A stretch of 32,807 bases of DNA from assembly GCA_017428265.1 (NCBI GenBank), contig JAFRRD010000003.1, positions 1 to 32,807 on the forward strand, read 5' to 3'. Shown here in pieces: positions 23,395 to 30,871 of the stretch. Position 1 is the first letter of the stretch. Every line of letters starts with the position of its first letter. The notes under the pieces are model-generated. The model was given only the letters and a program-made list of their open reading frames with translations, did not search any database and was not told where the DNA came from. This DNA comes from Lachnospiraceae bacterium. Its GTDB lineage: Bacteria > Bacillota > Clostridia > Lachnospirales > Lachnospiraceae. A program made the position numbers and the translations under genes.

Positions 23395-25005
23395 CTACCA
23401 CACCGCCACGCAGCCGTCGGCACGGGGCTCTGTCGCTCCCACGAGCACGTCTTCGTCATTGCGCAGGATGATCTGCCCGCGGCCGAAAACCGTCGCATCC
23501 GGCTCGCGTCCGACCTCGTGGCCGCGTGCGCGCAGCGCTTCGGCGATCTCCTCCGGAACACTTTCCTCCAGCACGATCTTCTTTTCGCGAATCCATTCCC
23601 AGCGCGGGCGGTCCAGCGCCTCCTGCGGATTCATGCCGAAATCGAGCAGGTTTGAGATGACCTGCAGCTGGCCCTGCGGCTGCATGAACGCGCCCATCAC
23701 GCCGAACGGGCCGAGCGCCTTTCCGTCCTTCGTCAAAAAGCCCGGAATGATCGTGTGGAACGACTTCTTGCCCGGTGCATATACGTTCGGGCTGTCCGGG
23801 TCGAGCGAGAAGCCGAAGCCGCGGTTCTGCAGCGAAATGCCCGTCCCCGGCACCACGACGCCCGATCCGAAACCGTTGTAATTGCTCTGAATGAGGGAGA
23901 CCATGTTCCCCTCTCCGTCCGCCGTGCAGAGGTAAATGGTGCTGCCGGCGAGTGGATCGCCCGGCGCGGGCAGGATCGCCTTTTCCCCGATGAGCGCGGC
24001 ACGCCTGGCGGCATAGTCCGGCGCGATGATGGATTCCGGCGGCACCCGCATCGTGCGGGGATCCGAAATGTATTTCAGCCCGTCTTCGTAGCCGAGCTTC
24101 ATCGCTTCGATGATCTTATGAAGATTCTCCGGTGAATCCGGATGCTCTTCATCCAGTTCGATATTGTTCAGGACTGCCAGCGCTGCGAGGACCACCAGGC
24201 CGTCGCCGTTCGGCGGCATTTCCCAGACGTCCGTGCCGCGGTAATTCACATGCATCGGCGTGACCCATTCGGGCCGGTAGCCCTCCATGTCGCTTTTCCG
24301 GATATACCCGCCGGTCCTGCGCGCAAAGGCGTCGATCGCGTCCGCCAGTTCGCCTTCGTACATGGCTCTGCCCTTCGTCGCCGCGATCTTTCGAAGCGTC
24401 TTTGCCATCTCGGGGCAGTTCCAGACCTCGCCCGGACGCGGCGCATGTCCCTTCGGCGCAAAGGTCTCAGCCCACGGCCTGAACTCCTCGCCCTCACGCT
24501 TTGCAAAGAGTTGATATCCGCGTTCCCAGAGGTCCGCGATGACCGGTGTCACGGCAAAGCCTTTCTCCGCGTATTCCGCTGCCCGCTCCATCAGCGCCTC
24601 GAAAGGCAGCTTTCCGAAGCGTTCCGACAGCTCCGCCCAGCCGGCCACGGCGCCGTGCACCATCACCGGAAGCCAGCCGCGCTGCGGCATTTTTTCATGG
24701 CCCATCGCCCGCAGCATCTCCGCCGTCAGGCCCATCGGCGCGCGTCCGCTCGCGTTCAGGCCGTACAGCTTTCCGTCCATCCAGACGATGGCAAACATAT
24801 CCGAGCCAAGACCGTTCGTCGTCGGCTCCACGGCGGTCATGCAGGCCGCCGTCGCAACGGCTGCGTCCACGGCATTGCCGCCTTTTTTCAGCACGTCAAG
24901 GCCGGCCTGCGCCGCCAGCGGCTGCGAGGTCGCGACCATCCCGCGGGTCCCGTAGACCAGCCCGCGGCGGGAAGGGTACCGATAGGTAAATGCGTCAAAC
25001 TGCAT
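23395..25005 (-). CDS. Gamma-glutamyltransferase family protein (YwrD-like)
   Basis: 536 aa, N-terminal nucleophile hydrolase normally self-cleaved into two chains. There is no signal peptide, so it is cytoplasmic, like B. subtilis YwrD and unlike secreted GGT. The N-terminal region shows GTRGMVATSQPLAAQAGLDVL and GGNAVDAAVA. The likely nucleophile is Thr356 in GSTIYLCTADGEGNMVS. Downstream are QSNYNGFGSGVVVPGTGI and PQGQLQVISNLLDFGMNPQEALDRPRW. Likely acts on gamma-glutamyl compounds; the substrate cannot be told from sequence. SD AAAGGAGA lies only about 10 nt after the serS terminator, and no promoter is obvious. Confidence 0.92.
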   Translation of the reverse strand: MQFDAFTYRYPSRRGLVYGTRGMVATSQPLAAQAGLDVLKKGGNAVDAAVATAACMTAVEPTTNGLGSDMFAIVWMDGKLYGLNASGRAPMGLTAEMLRAMGHEKMPQRGWLPVMVHGAVAGWAELSERFGKLPFEALMERAAEYAEKGFAVTPVIADLWERGYQLFAKREGEEFRPWAETFAPKGHAPRPGEVWNCPEMAKTLRKIAATKGRAMYEGELADAIDAFARRTGGYIRKSDMEGYRPEWVTPMHVNYRGTDVWEMPPNGDGLVVLAALAVLNNIELDEEHPDSPENLHKIIEAMKLGYEDGLKYISDPRTMRVPPESIIAPDYAARRAALIGEKAILPAPGDPLAGSTIYLCTADGEGNMVSLIQSNYNGFGSGVVVPGTGISLQNRGFGFSLDPDSPNVYAPGKKSFHTIIPGFLTKDGKALGPFGVMGAFMQPQGQLQVISNLLDFGMNPQEALDRPRWEWIREKKIVLEESVPEEIAEALRARGHEVGREPDATVFGRGQIILRNDEDVLVGATEPRADGCVAVW

Positions 25006-25020
25006 AGCATTCTCCTTTTC

Positions 25021-25068
25021 TCAAAAAGAGCCTCCAAAGCAGATCGTGGTGACTCTGTTCCGGAGGCT
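25021..25068 (-). terminator. serS terminator just upstream of ggt-like gene
   Basis: Minus strand: AGCCTCC, 26-nt loop, GGAGGCT, then CTTTTTG. A second small hairpin (ACCGC ttt GCGGT) lies just before it. The ggt-like SD follows directly, which suggests readthrough or attenuation. Confidence 0.7.
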
Positions 25069-25090
25069 GACCGCAAAGCGGTTCCTTAGT

Positions 25091-26371
25091 TTATCTCAGT
25101 TCTTCTTTCCCGCCCATGTAAGGCCGGAGGACTTCAGGGATGCGGACGCTGCCGTCTTCGCGGAGGTTGTTTTCCAGGAAGGCGATCAGCATGCGCGGCG
25201 GTGCAACGACCGTGTTGTTCAGGGTGTGGGGCAGGTAAGTCCTGCCGTCCTCGCCCTTGACGCGGATCTTCAGGCGGCGGGCCTGGGCATCGCCCAGGTT
25301 CGAGCAGGAGCAGACCTCGAAATACTTCTTCTGGCGCGGGCTCCAGGCTTCGATGTCGCAGGATTTGACCTTCAGGTCGGCGAGGTCGCCGGAGCAGCAC
25401 TCCAGCTGGCGGACCGGAATGTCCAGCGAGCGGAATAGTTCGACGCTCCATTTCCACATCTGCTCGTACCACTTCATCGAATCCTCGGGTTTGCAGACCA
25501 CGATCATTTCCTGTTTTTCAAACTGGTGGATACGGTAGACGCCGCGCTCCTCGATGCCGTGCGAGCCCTTCTCCTTGCGGAAGCAGGGGCTGTAGGAGGT
25601 CAGAGTTTGCGGCAGGCTCGCCTCGGGCAGGATCTGGTCAATGAACTTGCCGATCATCGAGTGCTCGCTCGTGCCGATGAGATACAGGTCCTCGCCCTCG
25701 ATCTTGTACATCATGGCATCCATGTCGGTCTGGCTCATGACACCTTCGACGACGTTCCCGTGGATCATGAACGGCGGGATGCAGAAAATGAAGCCCCTGT
25801 CGATCATGAAGTCGCGGGCATAGGTCAGGACCGCTTCATGCAGGCGCGCGATGTCGCCCATCAGGTAGTAGAATCCGCTGCCCGAAACGCGGCCGGCGGC
25901 TTCCATGTCGATGCCGTTGAAGCGTTCCATGATCTCGGTGTGGTAGGGGATCGGGAAATCCGGCACCTTCGGTTCGCCGAAGCGCTCGACTTCCACGTTC
26001 TCGCTGTCGTCCTTGCCGATCGGCACGGAGGGATCGATGATGTTCGGGATCTGCAGCATGACCTTGTGCAGCTGCGCCTCCACTTCCTTCTCGCGGGCGC
26101 TCAGCTCCTCGATGCGGGCGGCATCGGCGGCAACTTCCGCCTTCACGGCGTTCGCTTCGTCGCGCTTTCCCTGGCCCATCAGCTTGCCGATCTCCTTGGA
26201 CAGGCGGTTGCGGGTCGCGCGCAGGTCTTCCACTTCCTGCTTGATGGTGCGGTTTTCCCTGTCGAGAGCGATGGCTTCGTCCACGAGCGGGAGCCGCTGG
26301 TCCTGGAATTTATTCCGAATGTTCTGTCTGACGACTTCCGGGTTGTCCCGGAGGAACTTGATGTCTAACAT
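25091..26371 (-). CDS. serS: Seryl-tRNA synthetase
   Basis: 426 aa, full length. Charges tRNA-Ser. Residues 1-110 form the antiparallel coiled-coil arm (MLDIKFLRDNPEVVRQNIRNK ... EVEAQLHKVMLQIPNI), and VPIGKDDSEN marks the junction. The class II core includes the TSEHSMI serine pocket. Motif 2 is FRKEKGSHGIEERGVYRIHQF, somewhat unlike the common FRxEAGxxGRDTRG form, and motif 3 is LPHTLNNTVVAPPRMLIAFLENN with its Arg intact. Own promoter upstream; no serine T-box consensus was found in the short leader. Confidence 0.97.
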   Translation of the reverse strand: MLDIKFLRDNPEVVRQNIRNKFQDQRLPLVDEAIALDRENRTIKQEVEDLRATRNRLSKEIGKLMGQGKRDEANAVKAEVAADAARIEELSAREKEVEAQLHKVMLQIPNIIDPSVPIGKDDSENVEVERFGEPKVPDFPIPYHTEIMERFNGIDMEAAGRVSGSGFYYLMGDIARLHEAVLTYARDFMIDRGFIFCIPPFMIHGNVVEGVMSQTDMDAMMYKIEGEDLYLIGTSEHSMIGKFIDQILPEASLPQTLTSYSPCFRKEKGSHGIEERGVYRIHQFEKQEMIVVCKPEDSMKWYEQMWKWSVELFRSLDIPVRQLECCSGDLADLKVKSCDIEAWSPRQKKYFEVCSCSNLGDAQARRLKIRVKGEDGRTYLPHTLNNTVVAPPRMLIAFLENNLREDGSVRIPEVLRPYMGGKEELR

Positions 26372-26402
26372 GGTGTCTCTCCTAAGAGTTTAGTCGTTAC
26401 GA

Positions 26403-26431
26403 ATTATCCGCTTTTCCCTGTCTTTTGTCAA
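26403..26431 (-). promoter_or_regulatory. serS promoter
   Basis: Minus-strand TTGACA (26426-26431), 17 nt, GATAAT (26403-26408). Divergent from the rplM promoter about 110 nt away. The leader to the ATG is only about 25 nt, too short for a T-box. Confidence 0.8.
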
Positions 26432-26536
26432 GCGACCCGGAGGAAAAACGAAGGGCTTCCTCAAAAAAGAAGAAGCATTCCTCTGAAAATCCGCCGGAAA
26501 TCGCAGAAAAAGCCGCATTTTTCGGGCAAAAAGGCG

Positions 26537-26565
26537 TTGACAAGCGGAAAACCCTTGCGTATAAT
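26537..26565 (+). promoter_or_regulatory. rplM-rpsI promoter (full consensus)
   Basis: TTGACA (26537-26542), 17 nt, TATAAT (26560-26565). The leader to the ATG is about 93 nt, where an L13 autoregulatory leader is known in some Firmicutes. I could not confirm such a fold. Confidence 0.9.
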
Positions 26566-26664
26566 AATCAGGCGCGGCAAAAAAGGACGGATATACCATG
26601 CCCCGGTGACGCCTCTTTGCACTCGCACAGCATATTGAATATTCATTATTATAGGAGGCTCACC

Positions 26665-27093
26665 ATGAACACATTCATGGCCAACCCCGCCACGATCGAG
26701 AGAAAGTGGTACGTGGTTGATGCGGAAGGCAAGACCCTCGGCCGCCTGGCAGCGGAAGTTGCCAAGGTGCTCCGCGGCAAGAACAAGCCCGAATTCACCC
26801 CTCATATCGATACCGGCGATTACGTGATCGTCGTCAATGCGGAAAAGGTCAGCGTCACCGGTAAGAAGCTTGACCAGAAGACTTACATCCGTCACTCCGC
26901 TTACGTCGGCAACATGAAGGAGACCACTCTCCGCGAAATGCTTGCGACCAAGCCGGTCACCGTGATCGAACACGCCGTCAGGGGCATGCTCCCCAAGGGC
27001 GCTCTCGGCAAGGCCATGGGCGAAAAGCTCTTTGTCTATGCCGGACCCGAACATCCTCATCAGGCCCAGAAGCCCGAAGAGCTGAAATTCTAA
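26665..27093 (+). CDS. rplM: 50S ribosomal protein L13
   Basis: 142 aa, standard length. Signature stretches: [50 protein letters not shown] split across residues 13-62, then [14 protein letters not shown] and [15 protein letters not shown]. It ends [18 protein letters not shown]. Early large-subunit assembly protein binding 23S rRNA. SD AGGAGG is 7 nt before the ATG. Always paired with rpsI. Confidence 0.98.
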   Translation: MNTFMANPATIERKWYVVDAEGKTLGRLAAEVAKVLRGKNKPEFTPHIDTGDYVIVVNAEKVSVTGKKLDQKTYIRHSAYVGNMKETTLREMLATKPVTVIEHAVRGMLPKGALGKAMGEKLFVYAGPEHPHQAQKPEELKF

Positions 27094-27105
27094 GGAGGCG
27101 CAGAT

Positions 27106-27492
27106 ATGACTCAGTATTATGGAACCGGCAGACGTAAAAAATCTATCGCCCGCGCTTATCTGACCCCCGGCACCGGCAAGATCACCGTCAACAAGAGAGA
27201 TCTTGACGAGTACTTCGGCCTGGAGACCCTGAAGGTCATCGTCCGTCAGCCCCTGGCTGCGACCGAAACTCTTGACAAGTACGACGTGAACGTGATGGTC
27301 CACGGCGGCGGCTTCACCGGCCAGGCCGGCGCCATCCGCCACGGCATCGCCCGCGCCCTGCTGAAAGTCGACGGCGAGTTCCGCCCGATCCTGAAGAAGG
27401 CCGGCTACCTCACCCGCGACCCTCGTATGAAAGAGAGAAAGAAGTACGGCCTCAAGGCCGCACGTCGTGCTCCGCAGTTCAGCAAGCGCTGA
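27106..27492 (+). CDS. rpsI: 30S ribosomal protein S9
   Basis: 128 aa. Starts [26 protein letters not shown], contains [19 protein letters not shown], and ends RRAPQFSKR, whose C-terminal basic tail reaches the P-site tRNA. The SD (AAGGAGG) overlaps the rplM stop. Last gene of the core block before the AT-rich region. Confidence 0.98.
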   Translation: MTQYYGTGRRKKSIARAYLTPGTGKITVNKRDLDEYFGLETLKVIVRQPLAATETLDKYDVNVMVHGGGFTGQAGAIRHGIARALLKVDGEFRPILKKAGYLTRDPRMKERKKYGLKAARRAPQFSKR

Positions 27493-27513
27493 TCTCGAGA
27501 CAAAGACACTCAG

Positions 27514-27547
27514 AAAAGCCCGGAAATTCAACGTTTCCGGGCTTTTT
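27514..27547 (+). terminator. rplM-rpsI terminator
   Basis: GCCCGGAAA / TTTCCGGGC stem (27518-27542) followed by TTTTT; the complementary A4 precedes the stem. Confidence 0.93.
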
Positions 27548-27607
27548 CCATGCCCAAATCTTTTTGATTTGTTTTCGCAAAATCTGACGAAATCTGACCG
27601 AAAAAAA

Positions 27608-27673
27608 GTAGTTAATACTGAGGGAACCGCCCTTTTTGGGGCCTCAGTAGTTAAATTTTGAGGGAATTTTTTT
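27608..27673 (+). repeat. Direct repeats forming two mutually exclusive hairpins, second with T7
   Basis: Two imperfect copies begin GTAGTTAA and end TGAGGGAA (27608-27626 and 27647-27666). Segment A ACTGAGG (27617-27623) can pair with segment B (C)CTCAGT (27642-27648), helped by GCCC/GGGC inside. Segment B CCTCA can instead pair with segment C TGAGG (27659-27663), which is followed by seven T. This resembles an attenuator. No gene starts until 28093. Confidence 0.5.
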
Positions 27674-28029
27674 GAAATGAGAGAGCGTAAGAAGTACGTT
27701 TGACCTCATTTTTCGACCCTCGGAACCCAATGTGAAAGCTGGGTTTTGATGGCTACAGCTTCGGTTTTTCGAAACAACAGATCGTCTGTCAGGATTTGAC
27801 CGAATCTGATCATTCCAATCCTGTTTTATACTCATATGAGACGCCCAGCAGAAAGCTCATCCTATCATATCCGGATGGAATATAAGGACTTTTGTTATAG
27901 TTCCTACCCGCAACAGCAAAGTTTATTCTGGGCAACTGAGCAGAAGAGAACGTTAAGGGCCGAAAAATGATATGTCAATAGGCTGTGAAAAGCAAAGGCA
28001 TAGTGTGGCGTTTTCACGCAAATAGTGTC
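27674..28029. other. AT-richer gap without a recognisable gene
   Basis: No convincing open frame with a ribosome binding site on either strand. Scattered short repeats are visible (AATCTGAC-like units at about 27582-27600 and near 27797-27811). Base composition shifts visibly from the preceding core genes. Confidence 0.6.
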
Positions 28030-28077
28030 TTGACATTTATTGAGTTTATGGTATTATGACAATATAGTGACATGTCA
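28030..28077 (+). promoter_or_regulatory. Promoter and palindromic operator of XRE-family gene
   Basis: TTGACA (28030-28035), 16 nt, TATTAT (28052-28057). A perfect 10-bp palindrome TGACATGTCA lies at 28068-28077, right after the likely start point, and TGACA recurs at 28031 and 28057. Suits autorepression by the HTH protein it precedes. Confidence 0.7.
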
Positions 28078-28092
28078 TCATGGAGGTACCCT

Positions 28093-28851
28093 ATGAGCCA
28101 AAGATCAATCCCAGGCAGTCATGATTTGGGGAAAACAATAAAAGAAAGACGAATCGAATTGAACTTGACTATTGAAGAGGCGGCAGACAGAGCAGGCGTC
28201 GGGCTAAAAACATGGTGCCGTTATGAGGCAGGAGAATCCATCCGCCAAGATAAAGCCAAAGGCATATGCAAGGCCTTGAACTGGAGAGCCTTGCCCTCAT
28301 TGGACGAACAAGATGACTGTTCTCTTGACATCAATGAATATAGAGCAAACGAGTACTGGTCAAAGATGTTGGAGGAAAGATTTGGTGCAACGGCGGCAGC
28401 TTCCTTTGTTATCGGGAGCGAGATCCTTGAGGATCATATAAATGAAGATCTCGAAGAGCTGTCTCATATGCCCAACGGAAGCCATGTTGGGCAGCTTGGC
28501 ATATCCTTTATCGCGGACGATCTTCCCCCGCAATTTCTTCCCCGATATGATTATGAGTTTCTATACGCGCTGCGATGTGCCTTGCATAAAATGAAAGAAT
28601 GTGTCAGATATGAGACAGACCTCGTCGCCCATAGTGTTATAGAGGAGCTCGTTCTTTATTTGGTCATTGAAGAATCCCGCATGCTTCTGGAGGACGGGGA
28701 TTATGTACCGGAAGAGGGCTGGGATGATTGGATTTTCGATCTTTTCGATGATATCGATATTGTGACTCTTCTTTATTCTGATCATTATGTGACGAAAGAT
28801 AATATATATCACTTCGACCATTGGACGGATGAGCAGTTTTATATGAACTGA
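28093..28851 (+). CDS. XRE-type helix-turn-helix protein with unknown C-terminal domain
   Basis: 252 aa. The ATG at 28093 is chosen because GGAGGT lies 6 nt before it. An ATG at 28072 is in frame but lies in the operator and lacks an SD. Residues 10-60 are the HTH: LGKTIKERRIELNLTIEEAADRAGVGLKTWCRYEAGE. The remaining 190 residues are acidic and helical (CVRYETDLVAHSVIEELVLYLVIEES, WIFDLFDDIDIVTLLYSDHYV) and match no family I recognise. There is no membrane segment. Probably a regulator, autoregulated through the palindrome at its start. No obvious toxin partner is adjacent. Confidence 0.8.
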   Translation: MSQRSIPGSHDLGKTIKERRIELNLTIEEAADRAGVGLKTWCRYEAGESIRQDKAKGICKALNWRALPSLDEQDDCSLDINEYRANEYWSKMLEERFGATAAASFVIGSEILEDHINEDLEELSHMPNGSHVGQLGISFIADDLPPQFLPRYDYEFLYALRCALHKMKECVRYETDLVAHSVIEELVLYLVIEESRMLLEDGDYVPEEGWDDWIFDLFDDIDIVTLLYSDHYVTKDNIYHFDHWTDEQFYMN

Positions 28852-28942
28852 TACGGTCCGTTTCTTCAAATACAATAGCAATGTATTGGTTACCGCTTTG
28901 TTTTACAGAAGGGAGAACACGTATTGAGCACACGGAAAATGA

Positions 28943-29092
28943 AGCTTTGACCCGGGCTGTATTTGGGCTTACTATCGCAGCTTGAAGGAATGGGAGCACG
29001 AGCGCGGCTATCTACGCAATACTTGTCTTGCGGCGCAGGATAAGTTTAAGAAGTATCTGGATTATTTCAGGGTGCCGTATGAGGGCAGATAA
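28943..29092 (+). pseudogene. Coding-like fragment without a start
   Basis: A 49-codon frame opens after a stop and ends at TAA, with coding-like content: CIWAYYRSLKEWEHERGYL, then AAQDKFKKYLDYFRVPYEGR. No ATG, GTG or TTG with an SD begins it. It looks like the 3' remnant of a larger gene whose 5' part is gone. Family not recognised. Confidence 0.4.
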
Positions 29093-29161
29093 GAATTTGT
29101 TTGAATGCTGGGAACCACCTCTTGTTGGAAACTACACATTGGTTAAGATAGGAGAAACAAT

Positions 29162-29788
29162 ATGTTCGAACGAATGAGTTGGAGTAGCGCCTATGAGCTT
29201 TGGAAACACAGTAGATACTTTTTCCCAAAAAGTCTTTTTGAAGCGCCTGCTGCTGAATCGGTTTTTGTGGATTACAATCAGGAAAACTATATCTACGGCT
29301 ATGATTGGCTTTCAAATGAAGAAATGGAAGAGAGGAAACGACTGATCAAGGATAATCCAAGTCAGTTTTTATACTTTACTCAGCCCACAAATAAGGGCAC
29401 CATTCAAACCGCTCAAATGCTGACAGAGGCAAAGGACGAGAAGGAGCTTGCCGCGATCTGGATTGCAGCCACTTCATTTGAACTTAAGGAAAGCGACCCG
29501 CGAAACGGAGTGAGACGTTATGCGTATGCGTTACACGATGCCGCTATATCATTTCTTCGTGAACGATTCTATGTTTGGCACCATGCAATGCGAAGGCTGG
29601 TTCCGGATATTATGATTCCAAATACTGTTTTGGAGAGTCTGCGGTGCGATGAAGCCGAACCCGTAATAGGCTTGATTCAGATGAATGCTATGATGCTGAA
29701 GGGATCCTATACGTTGCTACGCTATTCGTCTTTGAGTGACGAAGAACTTGCTAAAGAGCAGCCCCACAGCCTGCGTTTAGCTCTGTGA
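29162..29788 (+). CDS. Hypothetical protein
   Basis: 208 aa, SD AGGAGA before the ATG. Rich in aromatic residues, with no signal peptide or membrane helix. The N-terminal part (ERMSWSSAYELWKHSRYFFP, ENYIYGYDWLSNEEMEERKR) precedes a helical C-terminal half (DEKELAAIWIAATSF, AISFLRERFYVWHHAMRRLV, VIGLIQMNAMMLKGSYTLLRY). Codon use is AT-rich like the surrounding island and unlike the ribosomal genes. I do not recognise it and assign no function. Confidence 0.7.
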   Translation: MFERMSWSSAYELWKHSRYFFPKSLFEAPAAESVFVDYNQENYIYGYDWLSNEEMEERKRLIKDNPSQFLYFTQPTNKGTIQTAQMLTEAKDEKELAAIWIAATSFELKESDPRNGVRRYAYALHDAAISFLRERFYVWHHAMRRLVPDIMIPNTVLESLRCDEAEPVIGLIQMNAMMLKGSYTLLRYSSLSDEELAKEQPHSLRLAL

Positions 29789-30058
29789 GTAATCTCGTTC
29801 GGCCCGGTTACATACCCCGAAAGTCAAGTCTGCAATATACGCTCAAACCAAAATCATGCTTGTTAATGAAAACTTACTTAGAGCAACGTTTTCATATCGT
29901 TTTTTCTTCACTTTTTTAGGAGAAACCCGTGCGCTTTCTGCCTGAAAACATAGGTTTTGCAACGTTTTTAAAATGTGCTTGCTCAAATGCGTTATTCACC
30001 GCTTGACCAGGTATTTATGATAAGGGTCTTCCCCGTATCATTTAATGTTCCTGCGGAA
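29789..30058. other. AT-rich gap
   Basis: No gene seen. GCAACGTTTT occurs twice in direct orientation (29883-29892 and 29959-29968). It separates a plus-strand hypothetical from a minus-strand regulator, so it should hold both transcript ends, but no clear terminator was found. Confidence 0.5.
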
Positions 30059-30655
30059 TTACTCTGTTTCTTCCGCACTGTGTCCGATGAGCTCGTTCCG
30101 GCGCTTCAGGCGCTCTTCCGGGGTCAGATCCTCCGGCTCTTTATCCGGAAGCTTTATTCCGGCGTAGTAGGCCAGTTCCTGGTCGAACCACCGGTCGAAG
30201 TAGGCCTGATCGGTCCAGTAGGTCTCGACCCGTTCCCTTTCCTCCGCGAACCTCTCCAGGAAGAGGCACAAATCCGCGTTGTGCTCGGCTGTCTGGTCGT
30301 TCCCGTCGAAGGTGAGAGAGCAGGTCCACCCTTCCACATTCGGAGGCCGCTTCACATCGATATTGAATCGGATGCCGGCCTTCTTGTTAAGTTCGTTCAG
30401 GGCTTCCAGTACATCGGCGAAGGATTCCAGACGGATTTCCTGCCGCTTATAGCCCATCAGCTCCGCGGAAGAAACATGTAAGATCTTTGCAAGTTCATTT
30501 ATGGTAGCGATGGATGGCTCGATCTCTCCGCTTTCATATTTCTGGATCGTGCGGAGCGTCTTATTCAGATGCTGTCCCAGTACCGTCTGGCTCATCCCGG
30601 CTGCTTTCCGGGCGTCCCTGATCCTGGTTCCTATTCCCGAGGGGATCGTATTCAT
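30059..30655 (-). CDS. XRE-family transcriptional regulator
   Basis: 198 aa. Residues 7-62 form a classic Cro/C1 HTH: GTRIRDARKAAGMSQTVLGQHLNKTLRTIQKYESGEIEPSIATINELAKIL split over the domain. The rest is an acidic domain of unknown type (FADVLEALNELNKKAGIRFNID, AYFDRWFDQELAYYAGIKLPD). It ends in a charged tail (TPEERLKRRNELIGHSAEETE). SD GGAGGTG precedes the ATG. It is transcribed away from the ATPase gene at 30872, with a palindrome between the two promoters, so it may control both. Looks like an island- or prophage-type repressor. Confidence 0.85.
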   Translation of the reverse strand: MNTIPSGIGTRIRDARKAAGMSQTVLGQHLNKTLRTIQKYESGEIEPSIATINELAKILHVSSAELMGYKRQEIRLESFADVLEALNELNKKAGIRFNIDVKRPPNVEGWTCSLTFDGNDQTAEHNADLCLFLERFAEERERVETYWTDQAYFDRWFDQELAYYAGIKLPDKEPEDLTPEERLKRRNELIGHSAEETE

Positions 30656-30676
30656 GCTTTTTCACCTCCGGATAGT

Positions 30677-30705
30677 ATTGTAACACATAGCCGTGAGAAT
30701 TGCAA
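30677..30705 (-). promoter_or_regulatory. Promoter of XRE regulator (198 aa)
   Basis: Minus-strand TTGCAA (30700-30705), 17 nt, TACAAT (30677-30682). Confidence 0.7.
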
Positions 30706-30712
30706 TAGCGTA

Positions 30713-30733
30713 ATGCGAAATAATTATTCGCAT
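30713..30733. promoter_or_regulatory. Palindrome between divergent promoters
   Basis: ATGCGAA (30713-30719) and TTCGCAT (30727-30733), 7-nt AT-rich centre, just upstream of the -35 of the XRE gene. Candidate operator for that regulator. Confidence 0.55.
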
Positions 30734-30802
30734 ACGGTGGCAGCAAGATGTCAGGTACATGCAGCAAATCGACAAAGGCAGACTATTAAGATCAGACAGA
30801 CC

Positions 30803-30831
30803 TTGACAGACTTGAAAAATAAGTTTAAAAT
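30803..30831 (+). promoter_or_regulatory. Promoter of AAA+/DUF4143 gene
   Basis: TTGACA (30803-30808), 17 nt, TAAAAT (30826-30831). The -10 lies inside the palindromic element at 30822-30853. Confidence 0.75.
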
Positions 30832-30853
30832 GAAGTTGGCTTCAGATTAAACT
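30822..30853. repeat. Imperfect palindrome (upstream copy) over ATPase promoter
   Basis: 32 nt: AGTTTAA (30822-30828) pairs with TTAAACT (30847-30853), and ATGAAG with CTTCA(G), around a TTGG centre. It aligns without gaps to the palindrome after the gene, with 27 of 32 bases the same by eye. Confidence 0.75.
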
Positions 30854-30871
30854 AAATAACGAGGTATCATT

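Noticed and set aside
26372-26402. Serine T-box upstream of serS
   Set aside because: The predicted leader is only about 25 nt and no AGGGTGG-type T-box motif is present.
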